Assembly: GCA_020633465.1 (NCBI GenBank)
Contig: JACKDN010000005.1
Location: 340,791 to 404,790, forward strand
Direction of reading: 5' to 3'
DNA length: 64,000 nucleotides
Source of the DNA: Myxococcales bacterium
Lineage (GTDB): Bacteria > Myxococcota_A > Bradymonadia > UBA7976 > UBA1532
A program made the position numbers and the translations under genes. Below, piece after piece: positions 1 to 7,564 of the stretch (its first letter is position 1; every line of letters begins with the position of its first letter). The notes beneath the pieces are model-generated. The model was not told where the DNA came from and ran no database searches. It worked only from the letters and a program-made list of their open reading frames with translations.

Positions 1-1293
1 GGCCGCCTCGCCGGGCGTGGGGTCGTGCCCCACCAGCAGCCGCCAGTAGTCGCGCGCCGTGTTGCGCGCGAAGTCGTCGCTGTTGGCCGCGGCCTCGGCC
101 CACTCGACCAGATCGGCCACCGGCTGGCCCATGAAGACGCCGGCCTCGGGGGTCTGCGCCATCGTCGGCGCCTCGTTGCGGTAGTAGCGCGCCACGCGCT
201 GCGGGTCGTAGCCCAGCGCGCGCCCGGTGATGCCGTGATAGCGGCTGAACGGGTAGGTCAGCGGATCGAGCGTGCTGTGGCAGGCCGCGCAGGCGGGCTC
301 GGTGACGCCCTTGTCGTCGTAATCGGCCGGCTCGCCCTCGACCGGCACCAGCCCCTCCATGCGCGCGACGTCCAGGCCCAGGAAGGCGCGGTAGGCGTGG
401 GCCGCCGCGGTGCGCGGGATGCCCGTGAACATCACGTTCAGCACCAGGAACCAGCGGTGCGTCAGCATGCCCGCGCGGCGCTCGCCGACGACCGGCTGGT
501 TGGTGCGTGTGGCCACCTTCTCCAGCCGCCCGAAGCCGGCGGGCGCGACGAAGTAGTCGGCGGTCAGCACCTCGCGCGCGTCGTGATCGTCGGTCTGGGT
601 CCACACGAACAGGCGGTAGTCGTCGTCGTAATCACCCAGCGGGATGGGCCCCGCGTTCTCGCCCGACTTCACCGCGCGGATGGGCCGCACCTTGGTGTGG
701 GCCAAGCGCCAGACGACGCCGTCCTTGCCCTGCCAGAAGGGGGTGTCGAGGCAGGCGTCGAGCGTGTCGTGCAGCCGCGCCATCTGGGCGTCGGGCTCGA
801 GCGCGACGAAGGCCTCGAGGTCGGCGTAGGCGGGTGAGTGGCCGCAGACGTCCAGCCAGATGCGCTTGAAGGCGAAGGCCGGGTCGTACCCGCACAGGTT
901 CCAGGCGCCCATCATCGAGGGGGTGCAGGGCCCGGCGCGCGGCACGCTGTCGGCGTCGGCGGGCAGGGTGCCCGCGGCCAGCTCGGCGGCGTTGTCCGCG
1001 CCGTCGTCGTCGGCGTCCAGCGGGCCGACCGCGGCGAGGGCCGCGGCGAGCCCACCCCGGAAGTCGTCGTCGCTCAGGGGCCGCGGCGCCTCGGGCGCCA
1101 GCACCTCGGCGAGCTGCTTGCCGAACGCGTTCCGCGCCGGCGGCACCGCGTGGCACAGCGTGCAGGCGGGCACGCCCCCCGCGCAGGCCGGCGCCTCGGG
1201 CAGCGCGTCACAGAAGGCCTTCGGGGCCACCGGCTTGGCCGCCGCCGGCGTCGCCAGGCAAAGCCCCAGCAGAAGAAGTCCGCCGCGTCTCAA
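1..1293 (-). CDS. Secreted c-type heme protein, DUF1588/DUF1592-like (3' end outside window)
   Basis: The reading frame is open from a TTG at 1293 to the window edge (431 codons). The N-terminus is a signal peptide (RRGGLLLLGLCLATPAAA). Two CXXCH heme-c motifs are visible: CTLCH near residue 45 and CAACH in the second half, the latter followed by STLDPLTYPF. That resembles the CxxCH-xxxDP motif of DUF1588-type cytochrome-like proteins. Between them is an acidic DADDDGADN stretch like a calcium-binding or type-3 repeat. A periplasmic or surface location is inferred. The start is uncertain because it is not ATG and no strong ribosome site precedes it, but the signal peptide begins exactly there. 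Family assignment rests on motif layout only; substrate and role are unknown. Confidence 0.7.
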   Translation of the reverse strand, partial: MRRGGLLLLGLCLATPAAAKPVAPKAFCDALPEAPACAGGVPACTLCHAVPPARNAFGKQLAEVLAPEAPRPLSDDDFRGGLAAALAAVGPLDADDDGADNAAELAAGTLPADADSVPRAGPCTPSMMGAWNLCGYDPAFAFKRIWLDVCGHSPAYADLEAFVALEPDAQMARLHDTLDACLDTPFWQGKDGVVWRLAHTKVRPIRAVKSGENAGPIPLGDYDDDYRLFVWTQTDDHDAREVLTADYFVAPAGFGRLEKVATRTNQPVVGERRAGMLTHRWFLVLNVMFTGIPRTAAAHAYRAFLGLDVARMEGLVPVEGEPADYDDKGVTEPACAACHSTLDPLTYPFSRYHGITGRALGYDPQRVARYYRNEAPTMAQTPEAGVFMGQPVADLVEWAEAAANSDDFARNTARDYWRLLVGHDPTPGEAA

Positions 1294-1418
1294 TGGAACC
1301 TCCGCGCCCGCCGAGCGCCCACGGTAGCAGAAACCCAAGACCGGACCAGAGGTTGCGCGTAGCGCCTCGCGCGCCGAAACCGCACCAAGTCGGCCGCGGC
1401 CCGTCAACCGGCACGACG

Positions 1419-1457
1419 AAGCTGAGAGGTGAAAGCTGACCGCTGACAGCCCGGCCG
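1419..1457. repeat. Heptad-phased intergenic repeat, copy 1
   Basis: In the 213-base gap between the heme protein and hemG, GCTGA-type units recur about every seven bases (AAGCTGAGAGGTGAAAGCTG and onward). Bases 1435-1457 are a perfect 23-base reverse complement of 7329-7351, so this is a dispersed element. The rest of the gap (1294-1418 and 1458-1506) shows no gene or clear promoter. Confidence 0.7.
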
Positions 1458-1506
1458 ATCCGCCGCGGGGTCCGACGCGGTGCCCGGTCGACCCTGACCG
1501 CGGCCC

Positions 1507-2871
1507 CTACTCGGTCCGCAGCACCATCTCCGGCAGCGCGTCCGCGCGGGCGATGCAGTCGGCCAGGCTGACCCCGTACAGCCCGTTGCCCGCCAGGTGC
1601 AGGCCGCTCAGCGGGCGCACGGCGGCCTCGGCGGCGGCCACGCGATCCAGGTGGCCCAGCTCGTACTGCGGGATGCCCGCCGGCCAGCGGACCACCTTCG
1701 AGAAGGCCGGCGCCGTCATCGCGCCGCCCAGGGTGATCGACAGCTCGCTCACCACCACGTCGATCAGCTCGTCGTCGGCCAGGTCGAGCAGCTCGGGCTG
1801 CCGCGATCCGCCGACGATGCAGCGCAGCAGCGCGTGCCCGCCCGGCGCGCGGCCGGGGAACAGCGTGCTCGACCACAGCACGCCCAGCACCCGCCGCCGC
1901 TCGCCGCTCGGCACCAGGAAGCCGAAGCCGTCCAGCGTGCGCGGCAGGTCGACCGCGCGGTAGCCCACCGCCACCACCGCCGCCGGCGCGTACCGGATGG
2001 TCTCGAGGGGTGCCGTCGCGCCGTCGGCCAGCGGGCCGATCAGCTTCGCCATCACGTCGGTCGGCGTGGCCACGACGACCGCGTCGCAGGCGATGGGATC
2101 GCCGCCCGCCGCGTGCACCTTCCAGCCGTGCGCGCCGACGCGCTCGAGCCGCTGCACCGGCCGCCCGGCCTGCGCCGCGTCGCCCAGCGCCCCGACCAGC
2201 GCGTCGATCATCTCGCCCAGCCCGCCCGGGAAGCTGGTCAGGCGCCCCGACGGCCCGGCCGCCGCGCCCATGTCGGCCTTGCGCTGCTTCATCATCGCGG
2301 CCATGCCGCGCATCAGGCCGCCGTGCTCGACCTCCAGCCGGTGCAGCCGCGGGAAGGCCGCGGGCAGGCTCAGCCGCTTCACGTCGCCCGCGTAGATGCC
2401 GGTCACCATCGGATCGACCAGCCGCTCGGCCGCCTCGCGCCCGATGCGCCGCGCCGCGAAGTCGTACACCGACTCGTCGCCGCCGCCCTTGCGCCGCGGC
2501 ACGAAGGGCTCGGCCATCATGCGCGCCTTGCCCTTCGGGCTCAGCAGCGGCCCGGCCAGGAACGACATCGGCCCGCTCGGCGCCTCGCGCAGCGTCCCGT
2601 CGAGGAACAGGTAGCGCTTCTTCGCGGCCTCGTCGGCCTGCGTGATGCGCGACCCCAGGCCCAGATCGCGCGCCAGGTCGAGCACCTGCGTGCGGCTGTC
2701 CAGGAAGCCGTTGGGCCCGTGCTCGACGACGTACCCCCCGTCCGCCTCGGTGCGCACCTTGCCGCCGTGCCGCGCGTCGGCCTCGAGCACCACGACCTCG
2801 CAGCCGGCGCCGCGCAGGCGGTAGGCCGCGGCCAGGCCGCTGATGCCCCCGCCGATGACCACGACCTTCAT
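1507..2871 (-). CDS. hemG: Oxygen-dependent protoporphyrinogen oxidase (HemY type)
   Basis: A 454-residue flavoprotein that oxidises protoporphyrinogen IX (or coproporphyrinogen) on the way to heme. It opens with the FAD-binding dinucleotide fold, VVVIGGGISGLAAAYRL, directly at the start codon, followed by VVLEADARHGGKVRTE. The C-terminus carries GLHLAGNGLYGVSLADCI, typical of the family's second FAD contact. Length matches HemY/HemG oxidases of 450-470 residues. The frame stays open far upstream, but the start is fixed by the Rossmann motif and by a 4-base ATGA overlap with the hemE stop. The pair therefore forms a translationally coupled operon for two heme steps. Assignment to the oxygen-dependent class is from family knowledge. 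Confidence 0.93.
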   Translation of the reverse strand: MKVVVIGGGISGLAAAYRLRGAGCEVVVLEADARHGGKVRTEADGGYVVEHGPNGFLDSRTQVLDLARDLGLGSRITQADEAAKKRYLFLDGTLREAPSGPMSFLAGPLLSPKGKARMMAEPFVPRRKGGGDESVYDFAARRIGREAAERLVDPMVTGIYAGDVKRLSLPAAFPRLHRLEVEHGGLMRGMAAMMKQRKADMGAAAGPSGRLTSFPGGLGEMIDALVGALGDAAQAGRPVQRLERVGAHGWKVHAAGGDPIACDAVVVATPTDVMAKLIGPLADGATAPLETIRYAPAAVVAVGYRAVDLPRTLDGFGFLVPSGERRRVLGVLWSSTLFPGRAPGGHALLRCIVGGSRQPELLDLADDELIDVVVSELSITLGGAMTAPAFSKVVRWPAGIPQYELGHLDRVAAAEAAVRPLSGLHLAGNGLYGVSLADCIARADALPEMVLRTE

Positions 2872-3911
2872 CGCCGGCGGTCCCCCGAGGTCGACTGCAC
2901 GTACTCGATCAGGCGCCGCACGTTGTCGACCGGCGTGTCCTTGTTGATCCCGTGGCCCAGGTTGAAGATGTGGCCGCGCCCGTCGCCCGCGTCGTCCAGC
3001 ACGCGGTCGACCGCCGGCCGAATGGTGTCCCAGGTGCCCAGCAGGCGCGCGGGATCCAGGTTGCCCTGCAGCGCCACGTCGGGACCGACCAGCTGTCGGG
3101 CCCGGTCGAGGCGCAGGGTCCAGTCGACGCCGATCACGTCGGCGCCGCACTGCGCCACGAGGTCGAGGTAGGTGCCGGTGCCCTTCGCGAAGACGATGAC
3201 CGGCACGCCCGGCCGCCGCACGCCCTCGACGATGCGCTTCGTGTAGGCCAGGCCCCAGCGCGCGTAGTCGTCGGGATCCAGGCAGCCGGCCCACGAGTCG
3301 AAGATCTGCACCGCGCGGCAGCCGGCGTCGATCTGCAGGTTCAAGAGCTCGATGACGACGTCGGCCAGCCGCGTGAAGAGGCGGTCGGCGGCCTCGGGCT
3401 CCTGGTGCAGGAACACCTTGGTCTTCATGAACTGGCGGCTCGAGCCGCCCTCGATGAGGTAGCTGGCCAGGGTGAAGGGCGCGCCCGCGAAGCCGATCAG
3501 CGGCACGTGGGCGGGCAGGGCCTTCACGATCAGCTCGATGGCGTCGCCGACGTAGCCCAGCGCCTCGCGCACGTCGAAGTCGCGCAGGCGGTCGACATCC
3601 GACGCCTTCTCGACGTGGTTCTCGACCACCGGCCCGTGCCCCTTGCCGAAGTGCACCGGGCACCCCATCGGCGGCAGGGGCGTCAGCAGATCGCTGAAGA
3701 CGATCGAGGCGTCGAGCCCGAAGGCCTCGATGGGCTGCAGGGTGACCTCGCAGGCCAGCTCCGGCGTCTGGCACAGCGTCCAGAAGTCGACGCCCTTCCG
3801 CACCGCCCGGTACTCGGCCATGTAGCGGCCGGCCTGCCGCATCAGCCAGATGGGGGTACGCTCGGTCGGCTGACCGAAGCAGGCGCGCAGGAACAGCGGT
3901 TCGGTGGACAT
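2868..3911 (-). CDS. hemE: Uroporphyrinogen decarboxylase
   Basis: A 347-residue cytosolic enzyme that removes four carboxyl groups from uroporphyrinogen III to give coproporphyrinogen III. The UROD signature PIWLMRQAGRYMAEYR lies near residue 20, and the second signature region GFAGAPFTLASYLIEGG follows in the middle. GFGLDAS-like phosphate-site residues appear as FGLDASIVFSD. Length is standard. The ATG at 3911 gives the usual family N-terminus (STEPLFLRACFGQ). It overlaps hemG by four bases, so the oxidase is likely translated by coupling. It is transcribed divergently from serC across a 66-base gap that contains a perfect palindrome. Confidence 0.95.
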   Translation of the reverse strand: MSTEPLFLRACFGQPTERTPIWLMRQAGRYMAEYRAVRKGVDFWTLCQTPELACEVTLQPIEAFGLDASIVFSDLLTPLPPMGCPVHFGKGHGPVVENHVEKASDVDRLRDFDVREALGYVGDAIELIVKALPAHVPLIGFAGAPFTLASYLIEGGSSRQFMKTKVFLHQEPEAADRLFTRLADVVIELLNLQIDAGCRAVQIFDSWAGCLDPDDYARWGLAYTKRIVEGVRRPGVPVIVFAKGTGTYLDLVAQCGADVIGVDWTLRLDRARQLVGPDVALQGNLDPARLLGTWDTIRPAVDRVLDDAGDGRGHIFNLGHGINKDTPVDNVRRLIEYVQSTSGDRRR

Positions 3912-3948
3912 GCGGGGTGCCTTCGTGCTGTGGATCGGTGTCGAAATG

Positions 3949-3964
3949 TCCGGCCAGGGCCGGA
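3949..3964. promoter_or_regulatory. Palindrome in the hemE/serC divergent gap, possible operator
   Basis: TCCGGCC-AG-GGCCGGA is a perfect inverted repeat with 7-base arms. It sits 14 bases before the serC ATG and 38 bases before the hemE start. Its position between divergent genes fits a dimeric regulator site or an RNA hairpin in the serC leader. No regulator is assigned. Confidence 0.4.
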
Positions 3965-3977
3965 CGGGGAGCGGATC

Positions 3978-5045
3978 ATGGCGAAGCGGAAGCACAACTT
4001 CAACGCCGGCCCGGCCGCGCTGCCGTTGCCGGTGCTCGAGAGCGTTCAGCGCGACCTGATCGACTACCGGGGCCAGGGCCTCGGGGTGATGGAGATGAGC
4101 CACCGATCGGCGAACTACGAGCCGATCATCGACGGGGCGCGCGACGCCATCGCGGCCCTCTACGACCTGCCGGAGACGCACGAGGTGCTGTTCCTGCAGG
4201 GCGGCGCCAGCCTGCAGTTCGCGATGGTGCCGCTGAACCTCGGCCCGGGCGGCGCCTACGTGAACACCGGCGTGTGGTCGACCAAGGCGCTGGGCGAGGC
4301 GAAGCGCGTGGGGGCGGCCCACGAGGTGTGGAGCAGCGCCGAGGACGGCTTCCGCCACGTGCCCCAGCCCGGCGACGCGCTCGACGTGCCCGCCGGCGCG
4401 CCCTACCTGCACTACACGTCGAACAACACCATCTACGGCACGGAGTGGCACCACGTGCCGAAGGCCGACGTGCCGCTGGTCGGCGACCTGTCGAGCGACT
4501 TCCTGTCGCGGCCCGTCGACTTCGCGCCCTTCGACCTGGCCTACGCGGGCGCCCAGAAGAACGCGGGGCCGGCCGGCGTGACGATCGTGATCGCGCGCAA
4601 GAGCGTCAGCCGCGCCTACAACGGGCCGCCGACGACGGCGAACATCCTGCGCTACGTCACGCACGCGGCGAAGGACTCGATGTTCAACACGCCCAACACG
4701 TTCGGCATCTACGTCGTGGGGTTGGTGGCCGAGTGGGTGCAGCAGCAGGGCGGGCTGGCCGCCATCGAGCAGCGCAACGTCGCGCGGGCCGACCGGCTGT
4801 ACGCGGCGCTCGAGGAGAGCGACCGCTTCACGCCCTACGCGCGCCCCGACAGCCGCTCGCGCATGAACGTCACCTTCAGCACCGGCGACGCCGACGAGGA
4901 CAAGCGCTTCGTGGCCGCGGCGGCCGAGCGCGACATGATCGGGCTGAAGGGGCACCGCAGCGTCGGCGGCCTGCGCGCGTCGATCTACAACGCGGTGCCC
5001 GACGAGGCGGTGGACGCGCTGATCGACTTCATCGCGGGGTGGTGA
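3978..5045 (+). CDS. serC: Phosphoserine aminotransferase
   Basis: A 355-residue PLP enzyme that converts 3-phosphohydroxypyruvate and glutamate to phosphoserine and 2-oxoglutarate in serine synthesis; it also serves the pyridoxine route in some bacteria. The N-terminus is the family hallmark FNAGPAALP, with GLGVMEMSHRS at about residue 40 and FLQGGASLQF near 75. The PLP-binding lysine is expected in AYAGAQKNAGPAG. Length matches SerC (about 360). The ATG at 3978 is preceded by GGGGAGC, a good ribosome site. The 3' end overlaps the convergent helicase gene by 17 bases. Confidence 0.95.
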   Translation: MAKRKHNFNAGPAALPLPVLESVQRDLIDYRGQGLGVMEMSHRSANYEPIIDGARDAIAALYDLPETHEVLFLQGGASLQFAMVPLNLGPGGAYVNTGVWSTKALGEAKRVGAAHEVWSSAEDGFRHVPQPGDALDVPAGAPYLHYTSNNTIYGTEWHHVPKADVPLVGDLSSDFLSRPVDFAPFDLAYAGAQKNAGPAGVTIVIARKSVSRAYNGPPTTANILRYVTHAAKDSMFNTPNTFGIYVVGLVAEWVQQQGGLAAIEQRNVARADRLYAALEESDRFTPYARPDSRSRMNVTFSTGDADEDKRFVAAAAERDMIGLKGHRSVGGLRASIYNAVPDEAVDALIDFIAGW

Positions 5046-6849
5046 GGGCGATTAGCGGTGAGGGCGCGCCGACCGCGGCGCCGACCACCGCGCAGCGCGC
5101 CCGGGTGAGCCCCACGTAGAGCAGCCGGCGCGCCTCGGGCCGATCGGGCCAGGCGCGCGCGCCCAGATCGGGCAGCACCACCAGATCGAACTCGGCGCCC
5201 TTGGCCGCCTCGACGGTCGTGACGACCACGCCGCGACCCGCCAGCGCGCCGTCGGCGCCCGGCCGGCGCACCGTGAGGCCGCGCCCGAGATCCTCGGCCA
5301 CCCGATCCGCCGCGCCCGGCGAGGCGCACAGCACGCCGACGCTCGCGCCCCGGTGCGCCCGCTGCCACGCGTCGATCGCCTCGATCAGCCCGGCCGCCGC
5401 CGGCCCGTCGCCCTCGAAGCCGAGCAGCGCGACCGCGTCGCCCGCGGCCGCGCTGCCCCCACCGAGCACCGCGTCGGCCGCCGCCTGCACCGAGGGCGGG
5501 CAGCGGTGCGCGCCGCGCAGGTTCACGGCCTTGTGCTCGGCGGCGTCGAGCGCGGCCATGGTCGCGTCCCAACCGCCGAAGAAGGCCGTGCCGTCGATCT
5601 GCTGCGCGTCGTCGCCCGCCACCACCAGCTCGCCGCCCGGCGCGCGGGCGCTGGCGATCAGGGCGAGCTCGATCGGCGCCAGATCCTGCGCCTCGTCCAC
5701 CGCCAGCACGTCCACGCGGGGCGGGTGTCGGGCGCGCCGGCCCTGCCGCGCGGCCACGGCGCGCTCGATCGCGAACAGCACCGCGGCGTCCTCGCGATCG
5801 GCCGAGCGCGCGTCGCCCTCGGGCGTGCCGGCGTCGATGGCGCGGCCGTCCACCGTCTCGAGCCGCGTCGCGTCGACGACGTCGGCGTAATCGTCCTCGG
5901 TGCGCGTGTGGAACTGCACGCGGGTGTGGGCGTCGACCGCCGCGACGGCGCCCGGGCGCAGCGCGCCGCCCGAGGCGGCGACCACCCGCTCGAGGATCGC
6001 GGTGTCGCCGAACAGGTCGAGCAGCGCGTCGCGCCCCACCGGCCCACGCCGCCCGGCCCAGGCGGCCGCGACGGCGTCGACGCCCACCACCAGCGCCGGG
6101 TGCCGCTTCAGGGCCAACGCCTCGGGCGGCGTGTCGTCCGACCAGCGCCGGGGCAGGTCGACGAAGACGCGCCGCGCCGCCCGCCCGGCCCAGGCCTCGA
6201 AGCGGCGCACCTTCACGTCGGGCAGGCCGAGCGCGATCAGGCGATCCTCGGTCAGCCGGCGCAGCCCCTCGGTGGGCACCAGCACCAGGGCGCGGGTGCG
6301 TTGGCCCGACGCGGCGCGCTGGCGCAGCCGCGCGCGCAGGCGGTGCACCAGCGCGGTCGACTTGCCGCTGCCCGCGCGGCCCACCACCCGCAAGGGCGGC
6401 TCGGGCGGGGCCGCGACGACCGCCCGCTGATCGGCGTCCAGGGTGAGCGCGCGGGCGTGCGCCGGCGCGACCGGCGCGCGCGGCAGGCCCGAGCCCAGCG
6501 ACACCGCGATCCACCGGTCATCATCGCCGCGCACGAAGTCGCCCTCGGCGTCGTCGCGCACCTCGACCAGCGCGTCGTCCGCGAAGCGCACCCGTCGCCG
6601 CGCCAGCACCGTCGCCTCGATGGTCCGCCCGCCCTGCTCGATCTCGACGGCGTCGCCCGCCCGCGCCTCGAAGAAGACGTCGGCCAGCGGCGACCGCCGC
6701 CAGTGCACCCGCGCGACGCCGCCCTCGACGGCGGTGACGTCGCCCAGCAGCACGTCCCGCGGCCCGCTCGGCAGCCGCAGGCGCAGGTGCGCGAAGAAGG
6801 CCGCGGGCCAACGCGCCGCCAGCGCCTCGACCTCGGCCAGCGCGCTCAC
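5029..6849 (-). CDS. Superfamily I (UvrD/Rep-like) DNA helicase
   Basis: A 606-residue ATP-dependent helicase. In order it shows Walker A (VGRAGSGKST, about residue 156), motif II VDEAQDL, motif III GDDAQQI, motif IV LRGAHRCP, a VEAAKGAEFDLVVLPDL motif and motif VI RLLYVGLTRAR near the C-terminus. The N-terminal 140 residues are not a helicase core and may be a beta-rich nucleic-acid or partner-binding domain, as in HelD-like or short UvrD relatives. At about 600 residues it is shorter than UvrD/PcrA (700 or more), so the 1B/2B subdomains are probably reduced. The GTG start overlaps the upstream lipoprotein stop (GTGA). A role in repair or transcription-conflict resolution is inferred only. 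Confidence 0.85.
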   Translation of the reverse strand: MSALAEVEALAARWPAAFFAHLRLRLPSGPRDVLLGDVTAVEGGVARVHWRRSPLADVFFEARAGDAVEIEQGGRTIEATVLARRRVRFADDALVEVRDDAEGDFVRGDDDRWIAVSLGSGLPRAPVAPAHARALTLDADQRAVVAAPPEPPLRVVGRAGSGKSTALVHRLRARLRQRAASGQRTRALVLVPTEGLRRLTEDRLIALGLPDVKVRRFEAWAGRAARRVFVDLPRRWSDDTPPEALALKRHPALVVGVDAVAAAWAGRRGPVGRDALLDLFGDTAILERVVAASGGALRPGAVAAVDAHTRVQFHTRTEDDYADVVDATRLETVDGRAIDAGTPEGDARSADREDAAVLFAIERAVAARQGRRARHPPRVDVLAVDEAQDLAPIELALIASARAPGGELVVAGDDAQQIDGTAFFGGWDATMAALDAAEHKAVNLRGAHRCPPSVQAAADAVLGGGSAAAGDAVALLGFEGDGPAAAGLIEAIDAWQRAHRGASVGVLCASPGAADRVAEDLGRGLTVRRPGADGALAGRGVVVTTVEAAKGAEFDLVVLPDLGARAWPDRPEARRLLYVGLTRARCAVVGAAVGAPSPLIALTTPR

Positions 6850-7268
6850 TCGGCGCACACCCACGGCCGCGCCGTCTCGGGCGTCCCGTCCGCGTCCAGA
6901 TCGGCCTGCAGCGCGTCGCCCGCGACGGTCGCCTGCACGGTCGGCGGCCACACCGCCCAGCCCGCGACCGCGCCGTCGAGCGCCAACCGCACGCCCCCGC
7001 AGCCCGCGGGCCCGCGATCCACCACCGCGGCCTCGCCGCCGGCGACGCCCCGCACCGTCACGCCCGGCGGCACGATGTCGGCGCAGTCCGAGGCCCCGCG
7101 CAGCTCGACCCACAGCGGGTCGTAGCAGGCCACCGGCACCGCCCCCGCGTCGTCCACCCACAGCAGCACCGCCGGCTCGCCGACGGGCCCCGGCCGCACG
7201 CCGTTGACCGTCGCGCGCCCCCCGCAGCCCGCCACCAGACCCACCATCCAGAGCGCCCACCGCGCCAC
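6846..7268 (-). CDS. Small putative lipoprotein of unknown function
   Basis: A 140-residue protein with a type II signal peptide; the lipobox LVAGC puts the acylated cysteine about 17 residues in. The mature part is small, with several cysteines and an acidic DLDADGTPET stretch near the end. The GTG at 7268 was chosen because GGAGG lies five bases upstream; a GTG two codons earlier is too close to that site. It shares a four-base overlap with the downstream helicase gene, an odd partner for a lipoprotein, so the pairing may be incidental. No family is recognised. Confidence 0.6.
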   Translation of the reverse strand: MARWALWMVGLVAGCGGRATVNGVRPGPVGEPAVLLWVDDAGAVPVACYDPLWVELRGASDCADIVPPGVTVRGVAGGEAAVVDRGPAGCGGVRLALDGAVAGWAVWPPTVQATVAGDALQADLDADGTPETARPWVCAE

Positions 7269-7328
7269 GTGCACCTCCCTCGCCGGGTGTGAGCCGGACC
7301 TGAAGCTCCGTCGCACGCCCCGCCATGA

Positions 7329-7486
7329 CGGCCGGGCTGTCAGCGGTCAGCGGTCAGCGGTCAGCTCCGCCGCGACGGTTGGAGCCTGCTGCCCGGTCGC
7401 CGCGCGCGTCGATCAGCCGCCGCGGTCCTGATCTCGGCGCGGCCTCCATGGCCCGGCTGACGGCTGACAGCTGATAGCTGATAGCC
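7329..7486. repeat. Heptad-phased intergenic inverted repeat, copy 2
   Basis: The 296-base gap upstream of the ABC ATPase gene contains two facing heptad blocks. The left block (7335-7365) repeats AGCGGTC three times. The right block (7455-7486) runs GCTGACG, GCTGACA, GCTGATA, GCTGATA. The left block is close to the reverse complement of the right one, so transcription could give a stem of roughly 31 imperfect base pairs with a loop of about 90 bases. Bases 7329-7351 match 1435-1457 in inverted orientation. Confidence 0.75.
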
Positions 7487-7550
7487 GGTCCGAGCGCATC
7501 ACCCACGGCTCGTCAGCGGACCCTCTATCGCCCCGCCCCGCGAAAGCGGT

Positions 7551-7556
7551 TAGCCT
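7551..7556 (+). promoter_or_regulatory. Possible -10 element of a leaderless promoter
   Basis: TAGCCT lies eight bases before the ATG at 7565, and no Shine-Dalgarno sequence is present. A transcript starting seven to nine bases downstream would begin at or next to the start codon. No convincing -35 is seen. The arrangement TAGnCT-8 bases-ATG is repeated in front of tamB. Confidence 0.3.
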
Positions 7557-7564
7557 GCGCCGCG

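Noticed and set aside
1507..3911. A single fused HemE-HemG polypeptide suggested by the long open frame
   Set aside because: The upstream half of that frame is out of phase with hemE; the hemG Rossmann motif begins right at an ATG that overlaps the hemE stop.
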